Shown: piece after piece, positions 12,601 to 22,600 of the stretch | Numbering within the stretch: the stretch's first letter is position 1 | Layout: each line of letters starts with the position of its first letter | DNA from: Symsagittifera roscoffensis | Lineage: Eukaryota; Xenacoelomorpha; Acoela; Convolutidae | Direction of reading: 5' to 3' | Assembly: GCF_963678635.1 (NCBI RefSeq) | Contig: NC_087067.1 | Location: forward strand, 41,692,696 to 41,752,695 | DNA: 60,000 bases | Translations under genes and position numbers: made by a program | Notes under the pieces: model-generated | Seen by the model: the letters and a program-made list of their open reading frames with translations, nothing else | Databases searched by the model: none | What the model was told of the DNA's origin: nothing

Positions 12601-15600
12601 AACAAATCCAAAAATAGAAAAAATCAGAAACACAATTGATATTTCATCATTTAAGGAGCAACAACAAAAACTATGGATATGCGTGCGATCTAGATAGCAA
12701 ACAATAGTTGTTCACAACTAAATTTTACACTCGATTGAAACTAAGTCCGATATTCACTACTAGATTCGGATATAGGTTACAAAGTACGATAGTCCGCGAT
12801 TGTATAGAAGATCTTTGTTAACTTACTTCGAAGTCTAGAACCATCTTTCGCCGCTCTGGTGTTAAATCCCATGCTTGTCCTCGATTTTGGAATTTCTGGT
12901 CTATAGCTCCCTTTCTTCTGTCAAATTCCTAAAACCGAAACTATTATGTTCACAATCCGCATTTTAATTTCTCATTTTCTATCACTTCCAATCAAAAAAA
13001 TTTAGCCATGTTTTATACCCTAGACCTTACAAAAAGATTTAAATAAAACAAATAAGGAAAATTAAGTCGCAAAAAATTAAAAATTCGATCTTTTTTGTTT
13101 ACTTTTCCGTTCCAAATTATATCAAAGGCACAATTTGCACTTATTTTTACCGGCTATGGGATTCTATTTTATTTTGGGAAACCATGCTTTGAAGCAAACC
13201 ATCAAATTTATGTAATATATATAATTCGCTTTTTGTTAACCACTAACACGAGCGTTACGTGATACCACTAACATGAGCGTCCAATTTGATTCGAAGACCA
13301 CTGAATTACACCACTCAATTATTCTAGAAGTACCCAATATTTAAGATACACGTACTAACTCTTGCACCATTCTTTGTACACATAGCTTCAGAATCAAAAC
13401 AAACTATGACATTTGAATAAAATAATTCATCGCTCGCGTCGTTAGGCCCATCAATGTCTTAATTGTATAATTCTAAATATAGATACAAAAGATATCTGAC
13501 ATGTTTTTCTACAATGATGCATACCCATTTTTCAAAACAAAAAAATGCAACTGATGATCCGCATGCAGCTCAATTGCTTATGGTAACAAACTTAGTCTCT
13601 ATTTTGTTTAATGGTATGTAAAGAAAGAAAGAGTTCATTTCTGCATTCTAAGTAATAAATCAAGAAATTAATCTAATTCCAGTTGGCTGAATGATTTCTC
13701 TTGATTGTCTTTTTTTCCGAAAACAGTAATTCAATTGATTTGAATTTGACAGAGAAAACGGATATCATGAAAATGGATCGGGCGTGGCATGTTCAACAAC
13801 ACATCAAACATTAAATTAAACGCTCCCAGGGTGACTGGAAGCTGAAATCCTTCGTTTTTGAATATCTGTTCCGACTTTCGATACGAACGTGACGGAATAT
13901 TTGTGCTTGGGGTGGGTTTTTTTTTCTTCAGACAAATTTCGATTTTTTAACTAGCCATTTTTGGCGGAATTTTTTTAATATCATTCGAAAGCTATTGTTG
14001 TCCTGAGCTTAAATTTGAAAAGATATTTTACTTGTGATCATTTTTCGTACGTAAAGCTATGGGGGTTTCAAGATAGGCATTTTGGCCAATTTGGAACAAT
14101 TAACGCGCGATATATTTCGCGCTATTAACGCGTTGGCGGAGATTTAATCCATCTTAAAAATTGTTCCAAATTTGTTCAAGGAAGCTTGTTTGCCATAATT
14201 GATTTGTTACTAGAAATTTATCACTTTGTACTTTATATGGCGCGTGGGGTGATGATTTTCACAAAAAATCTCAAATTTTGTTACCAAATTTTTATCATTT
14301 TATTTTCCTTTTTTTTACACTAAACTTTTTCATGTCATTACTGCTTCATAGACCTTAAAAGGCAGTCTGAACATTCAGGACTTGGCCTTGATACTAGCAG
14401 TCTTGTTTAGTTTTTGATCAAAGCATTACAAAATAATTGCCTAAAAACGACATAGAAATGTGGCCTTCCATGCAGTATATATTGCCGCACTTAGTAAAAT
14501 CAAGATTGACAGATGGCTCGTCATTTTGTGATTAAGTGGATATTAAGATAATCATGCAATAACATATTTTCCTAAGGAACCCTGCTTTATCTTACCAGTC
14601 TTCTACCCGAAATACACTAATGCGCAAAAACAACTTAAAATCTTACTAACAAGTTTCATTGTATTTTTACGATAGAATTGCATATAACCTTTCATCACAA
14701 AAAGTGCGTTCTCGTCCAGCAAACTAAGCATTGGATTGAAAATTTTGTTTGGCTCTACTTTATTTTTTTTTCTAAATATCACTGTTTTGTTTAATTAATC
14801 TTCGATTCAGAGCTCTTGTACTGGAAAAACATGCTTAGCTCAATAAAATAGATTTTTTTTTGCAAATTAACAAGCCAAACTAAGATTTTTATTCGCAAAT
14901 TAGATTTCTTGCCATTGAGAATAGCAGCTCTGTTTCTTACCTGGTACTTGACTAAGTGAAGTATCTTTCTGTTGTAGAAGTGTACAAAACAGTAGTAGTA
15001 GATCTTGGTCATCATCTGTTGACTGACCGTCTGCATTGTCTCGGATTTCGAAAAATCAGTCCCACCGGCAATTTTGTTCTAAGTAGAGCATAGATTGATG
15101 AAACAGCGAACGTTTTTGATCACAATATGCTTACATTAAGAGATGCAAGGTTTTGCAAAAAAAACTATAGATGAAAATCACATCAACTGAACGCAAACCG
15201 TTTATCTTTGACAACTTTTCTTTATAACTCGCCTAATTCGTGAAAACTGGATCAAAAAGTTATTTCGCTCAAAAATAAAAAAAACTAAATGTCAAGCTTA
15301 AATTCCCCGCCATTTGCACTTTTTTTGGAGCGTATTTTGCCTTTTATTTATCAAATGGATTGAAAGCGAGGTCCACAAAAAACAAAAAAACTATGTTGAG
15401 TGGGAGCAACTTTTGAAGACTTTTACCTAAGAAATAAAGCCAAGCGAATGGAATGATTACATAATTAGGTAACACAAGAGGACATTTATTAAGCCGAAAA
15501 TTCTATTTAAAACAGAATATTTCCCGTTTGAAAAAAAAAGTTCCTGGTCAGATTCGAGCCCAGTACCTTTGCCGCCCCAAGCGTACTCGTCGTTATCTCC

Positions 15601-16618
15601 AGGCTAAGTTGGCCGGGAAAGCTAGAAAATTTTACACAGAAGCGAAGCTTCACTTCGCAAACACTAGCAAATAAACGATAAAAAGCAGCTCTGTACGGTT
15701 CAAAAAGAAAAATTAGAAATAAGCCTCGATTCGAAGCTGCGACCTAGAGATTATGAGTCTCACAACACCGACCACTCAGCCACGAACGCTTAACAGGTAA
15801 CAAACACTAGCCAAAAATAAAGCAGAGAACAAATGCTATGTCATTTCCAATACTCTAATGAAATTTCCAAATAAGTGAACACGTTTAATGAACGTTTTAT
15901 TAGCGAGTTAGCTTAGGAAAAAAAAGTTTCCTAATAGGACACTACACTGATTGCCAGTGTAATCAGCAGCAGCGAGCAAGAAAAAAAGTAAACTTTTGGC
16001 CGGAAAAAGATTTTTTTAAACGTCGTTGGAAGAAAAAAAGTAAGTACAAAAACATTCATATTTTATCCTATAAACCCATAAACCAACACACTTGCACGTT
16101 TTCTATTTATATTTTCTGACACTCACGCAGTTTTTACCTCAAAATCCTGAAAAGCGTTTCATAATCACAGGATTTCATAAACGGAAATGGCTGAAGTTAT
16201 ATGGGTATTACTGAAAACCATTTTTGAGCTGCGCCATCTAATGTTGTTTGTATTAACGCTGTGCGTCTATGTATCCAATTTTGATGGAGTGGCGTATTAA
16301 TTGGTTCAGGTCCTATGTTTAAAATTAAATTTGCTGTTACTGCATTTAGATAATCTATGGGTAATACTGAAAACCATTTTTGAGCTGCGCCATCTAATGT
16401 TGTTTGTATTAACGCTGTGCGTATATGTATCCAATTTTGATGGAGTGGCGTATTAATTGGTTCAGGTCCTATGTTTAAAATTAAATTTGCTGTTACTGCA
16501 TTTAGATAATCTTCTACAGAATATTCAGGGTCTGTTTCTGTGAATACCATCTGTGGTTTATTGGATGTTATTGAGCATTTATTGGATGTTATTGAGGCAG
16601 CCCGAAAATTTCAGGCAG

Positions 16619-16674
<56 letters not shown>

Positions 16675-19600
16675 CTGCCTGAAATTTTCGGGCAAATTAA
16701 CGCAATATTATCTGTTTTGCCTGCTTATTAAACTGAATTAAGAGCGAAAAAAGTACAAGTTAAAAAACTTTTCACTTTTATTTCACTCCCTGATTATCAG
16801 GTCAATGATTATAATATACCGTTACTGGCTATTATCGATTGTTTGTTGAGTAATATTTAGTGTTCTAGAGCGATAAAGTATGTATGTTGGATGTGCGGTC
16901 GAGACTTATGAATGTTGAACTCAGGGATGCGCTTTCAGATGTCGTCTCAACCTTCGCTAGAGTCTGATATTTAGATTAGAATAAAAGGTGAGTATTATTT
17001 CTGAATTATAACTATTCTTTTCTCGAGCTACTGGTATTTATCGCTCTCACTCTCTTCTACTCATCTTATGATCAGATTATTGTTTACTTTTAAGAAATAT
17101 ACTTAAGCACTTTGTCATTGACATAATATAAGTTTACAATTTGATCTATTAAGCGTCTAATTCGCTCCAATTAAGGTAATTTAGCAAGAGTAAGTACCAT
17201 AGGTGTTTAGCGCTATGTTACATAACTACACTTAATGATTCTTCCCTGGCGGCTATAATTGTGGGAAGGCACAAATAATTAGGTGAATAAATCAATAAGT
17301 TACCAGGACACCGAAATGAATTTAATGCATTTATTAAATTAAATTACTGCTGTTCATTAAATGGATTTACGGCTTTCAAATCATTAATGCTTTGAAAGTT
17401 TTCTTAAATTTTAAGAGTTGGTAGCACCAGCACATTATAAATTTATGGTCATTAAGATATATAGGCGACACTCGCAGTTAACTGGAACTCAAATATATGC
17501 AACTGGTTGTCCCAGAATTTGAAATATATTTCGACTCTCTTATTCAAGAGAAGCAAGGTAAACAATTTATGAAAGCCACTTCGTCAGTCATAGAGATGAT
17601 ATATGAGGGTGAAATCAATGAATGCCAGTAACTCTTCAATTTGGCTCAAGCTCTCCTCTTTGTTTTCATCTTTGTCAAATGACGAATCCCGCCTTTTGTT
17701 TATGTTAACCATGGATGAGCAGTATGATGACCAGAAACGACGCAGTGCGATTTTACCAAACGTTGGGACCAGCAACAAGAGCGAACGTACCAGCTAGTTT
17801 GGGAGCGTTACGAAACCACTTCTGTAATCCTCAATTGCAAGAGGTACATGTGCAAAAGCTGGAACAGCTCCAATTTGATCCCAAGAAGGACTCACCAGAA
17901 AATTACCTAGTTAGTCTCACAAAAGTCGCCCAAAGAGCCTATCCGACACCTGATTTACCAGCCGTTGCACCTGAAGACGGCACACTAGAGGGCACAGCGG
18001 CATTAGCGGAAACCCAGCGTTTCCACAGAGACGGCACAAAGACAAGAGCGTATAGATACGATTACTGACCATAGAAACGAGCAAATCAAACGACTGTTCG
18101 TACAAGGAATACCGGGATGACTTCGCTCCAAAATGATGGAACAGCCCCCAGCAACTACGGTACAAGACTTATGCAACTCGGCCCGCAAGCAAATGACTAT
18201 TATCGAAATATCCCGTAACGAAGATTAACCCGAGGATGGATTCAATGAACTTAGTGAGACTATTTCCCAAAATTTGATTAGCGCGCTGAGAAAGCTGACC
18301 ACGACTCAAAAACAGATGGAGAAACAGCTTCACGAAGCACGCAGCGAATTGTCAGATACCAGGAAGCAAATGACCCAACATCCACCTCGAGGGGGAATTA
18401 ATGAGAACACACATCTATCCCCACAGTCGAACAACCCGGCAGGCAATGGCGCAAATAACTCATTCCAGAGAGAACAGAACCGGGAGAACTGCTCGCGAAA
18501 CCAAGGAAACGCCATGCAAAATCAAGGAAACGCTATGCAAAATCAAGGAAATTGGCTAGGGCAACAACAACAAGGAAACTGGGCTGGACAGAGAAGAGGT
18601 AGATGAGGCAAAAGGAAAAACAATTGGCAACAGAAATAATAGAGGCTTTGGAAACCAAGGGATTCCACAACCCAACCCGAACTTAAACCAACAAGCCCTA
18701 GGATAACAGAACCAGCAACTTATGCCACAGTGCTTCTCCACTCCACAAGAGACCCCGTTCCAACAGAATCAGGGTTAACAGTTTGCACAGCGAAATCACC
18801 AACAACAAGCTATGGTTATACAACCTCAGCAAAATGCCTCTTCCAACCAACAATCTGCACAAAATATGATGCAGCAAGTAAACACCCAAAATCCTAATAC
18901 CCCATACACCCCAACGGTCCGATCTGGACACAAATTTTGTGATGTGCGGGAATTTCGGTCATATGCAATCCAGTTTTGGTACCGACAAAAACCACAAGGG
19001 CAGCAACAGCAAAATTTCCCTTTTCAGACCGATCAAAAAAAACTAATCAAGCCACTAAGTCAAATCATCTAAATATCAAAAATCACGTAAATCACGATCG
19101 CTAACCAAAGTACCGGACCATGAAATCCTCAACTTGTTGGCTGTAACACCAGTCGAAAGATCGGTGCTAACTTATTCAAGAATTTGATTTGCCCCAAGTC
19201 TCCAACGGAGAGCACTTGTTGACACAGGCGCATGTGCTAACGTCATACCAAAAAGCATCTTCGAGGAACTCAAGAATGAAAAAACGCTCTTTAGTCCAAT
19301 GCAAGCATCAGATTCGAAACTAAAAAGAGTGCGAATGGCAGGCGGACAAATCGTCTCCATCGAAACTGAAATTACAGTTGAATTCCGGATGGCAAACATG
19401 AGCTTCACAGAAAAATTCCTAGTATTTAACGCTGCGAGCTCAATTATACTCGGAAACCCGTTCTTTAAAGGGGACGACATTCAAACTTGCCCAAAATATA
19501 ACCTAAAATTCCCGGACATGACCCTTCAGATTAACGAAATTAAACCCCTAAACGAGCCAAGACGCATTAACCCCTGGAAGTCGATCACGTTTTCATGACC

Positions 19601-22600
19601 TTTACACTATTGCTGTTCGATAGTGGAGTTTGCCTTTCTTTTAACAATGGAAATACACTGAACTTAAAAAAAATACAAGTCAAACCGCGAAAAATCAAAA
19701 GTGAGCGTGAACAAATATTCCCGAAAAAAAATCATCAAGACTTATATGAGAGTACTCACTACATTCATTACTCTTAATTAAACTCTCACACATACGCTTA
19801 TTAGTTGTTAACCGACAAAAATGAATGCACTTCTGAATCGCCGTATAGAATTTAGCTGTACGCAGAGTAAAATTTAACAAAATATTGCCACTTTGTTTGG
19901 AAATGCGGAAATTGTGACTTAGTTTGGATAATTTTCTTATGAGATAACAATTGCATGAAACGATCAAAAAGAACTATCACAGAAAAAGCAAAGCGGAAAT
20001 TCGATAGGCTTGACACCAAAAAATATGCTAAAAAACGGAAAAATTAAAAGAGTAAAAAACAGAAACATATTTGCTACCATCAAAAACCTTCCAACTTTTC
20101 AAGATTAGCTACAACCCAAACAAGCTCTTCAACATTTTAAACCAAAAAAATCATTTGACAAATTCAATTCAGCCGAAAGAATCATTCGCAAAAAAACTGA
20201 TTTGTTCCCCCAAAATTTTGTACTCAAAAACAATTTCACATACTTGAGGACTCGAAATTCAAGTCCTTACTTTTTGTGGCTGAGATAAAAATGAAAAAAA
20301 AAGTCGTCCCAAACATATGCATCACCTATACGCCAGGAGCGGCAAAACACAAACAAGGTGACGAAAAAAAATCTTTTAACAAAGAGTCGATGCGGAGCTT
20401 CAAATCACTTGCGATACAACACAAACAATTAAAAAATGCAAAAAAAATCGATTTCAAGATGTGAAAACTAAGCCGACAGAAGATAAGCAAACGTAAAGCA
20501 AAATTAAAAATTCCAGGAGTAAATCAAAACACTGCAATCAAAATTTAAAAAAATTACGAACAGCAAAAAAAAACGATTTTAAGCTGAGGCAACTAAGCTG
20601 ACAAAACATAAGAGGACATTTATTAAGCCGAAAAGTTCATTAGAACAGAACGTTTCCCGTTTGAAAAAGATTCGAGCCCAGTACCTTTGCCATCCCAAAC
20701 GTATTCACCGCTACCTCCAGGCTAAGAAATTTGTCGTGTAGTCGCAAATGTTTGCGAAGGGAAGCTTCGCCTGTGTCAAAAAAGCAGCTCTATTAAGTGC
20801 AATAATGAAAATTAGAAATAAGCCTCAAATTAGTGAAGATTAGGCTACCTCTGAGATTCGAACCAGCAACCTATAGATTAAGAGTCTCACACACTAACCT
20901 CTCAGCCACGGAAGCTCAAAAGGCACCAAACACTAGCCACAAAAATCAGAGAACAGATGCTATGCAATTTCCAACTTTACAGTGAAATTTCCAAATAAGT
21001 GAACACTTTTGTGAACAATTCTAGTTTGCGAGTTAGGTTAGAAAAAAGAGGGTTCGTAATAGTACACTAAACTGATCGCAAGTGTAAATACATTACGAAA
21101 CAAGGTGCAACTAGATTTGAGTCCAGAAGTCCTGTGAACAAAGTTATTCAGGGGGAAAAGTCTAGTTGTACTGATGTTTGAAACAAATAGCTTTTGCTAT
21201 TCATTTGATGAAATAAAATGTACCAACTGTGTTAATTTGTTATTAATCGAATGTCCAGGCACATGCTATGAAGCTGCCAAAGCAGCCTGCTTCAAAAGTG
21301 CCACCAAAAGTAGAACTTAACTTAGCGATTTAGGTTGAAAAAATGCCTTGTAGTAATACACATCTTGCTTGTGTAAACAAGACGATAGAATACCAGACGA
21401 CCTAACCAAGCAAAAATTCACTTCGTTCATTGACACTTGTTTATCTGATCGTTCATCAGTTTAATCAACTAATCACTACCTTTGTACTGATCTGCACACA
21501 ATAAGGATATAGGACATTGAGCTTGCTCTTCAGATCACTATCGTAAAGCAACATGGTCAGATGGAATTTCTGTACAAAGCTGACTAGATGCTGCAGCACT
21601 TCAGGTTCGCCTGTTCGCATACTGCAGATTTTCAACATCAGTTTAACACTGCGCAAGTACATGGTCAACTTTTTGTCCGCTAGGAGGTCACGTTTGGCCT
21701 CATCTTCTGTGGCAGGTCTACCTTTAAATCATTACTTCAAACAATCAAAGTCTAGGTACGTGATGATTAGGCTTTAAGTTAAAGGATTTCTCATATTTGT
21801 CAATATCCACTTCTGCCAATTTTATCATTTTACATCCCAGTGTTTCATACTTCCATTTCCACGTCTTTCATTATTTAAAACAGCTAACTTACTTGGATCT
21901 CTATTAAGGGCAACAGGAAGCTTTCCACAACCAGCTCCGAGTCTAAAATAATTTTCAGTTGAAAATGTAGACAAAAAATCGAAGCCATCACGCTAAAATA
22001 ACTTTGCCAATTTAACAAAGATTAAGGCAGGCTTTTCCAGACTAAAACTATCGTAGATCAACTTAACCTTCACTAGCAAGCTCGCCTCCAATAATCAATT
22101 GGCTCCCAAAAAATTAGTTGATGCTCTGATCAAGCTATCCAAGCAAAGAAACTTTGAACAATTTCAAGCTAGGCCATATTATCGTAAATTGGTTTGAAAA
22201 AATTTGTTTCATAGAACAAATAGGTTCCCAAAAAATTGAAGTTTTCTTAGCAAGCTATGAAAATTTGTGAAATATTTCAAGTTGTTTGATAGAGCGAATC
22301 AAAGTTTGCAAAAAAGTAAAGTTTCTTTAGGCAAGCTATTAAAGCAAGAAAAAATTCCCGTTGTTTCATAGAGCGAATCAGTTGGCAAAAAATTAAGTTT
22401 TTCTTGTAAGCTAACTGGTTCGGAAAAGGCTCAAGATCTTGTTCGCAAGCTATTTAAAACATTTCAACTTTTAAACATTTCCAAGTTTTTGTATAGACTG
22501 ATTTAATTCAAAAAAAGTATAAGTTTTTCGAAGCAAAGTATTAAGCTATGATGCTTTGAATTATTTCCAGTTATTTCATAGACTGAAAAAGTTCGCGAAA

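Noticed and set aside
17584-18931. Several minus-strand open frames
   Set aside because: Antisense shadows of the plus-strand gag remnant.
20843-20915. Functional tRNA-Lys gene
   Set aside because: Anticodon arm and boxes are tRNA-like, but stems are poorly paired, it is embedded in a repeated element, and other copies are more degraded. A SINE head is the better reading.
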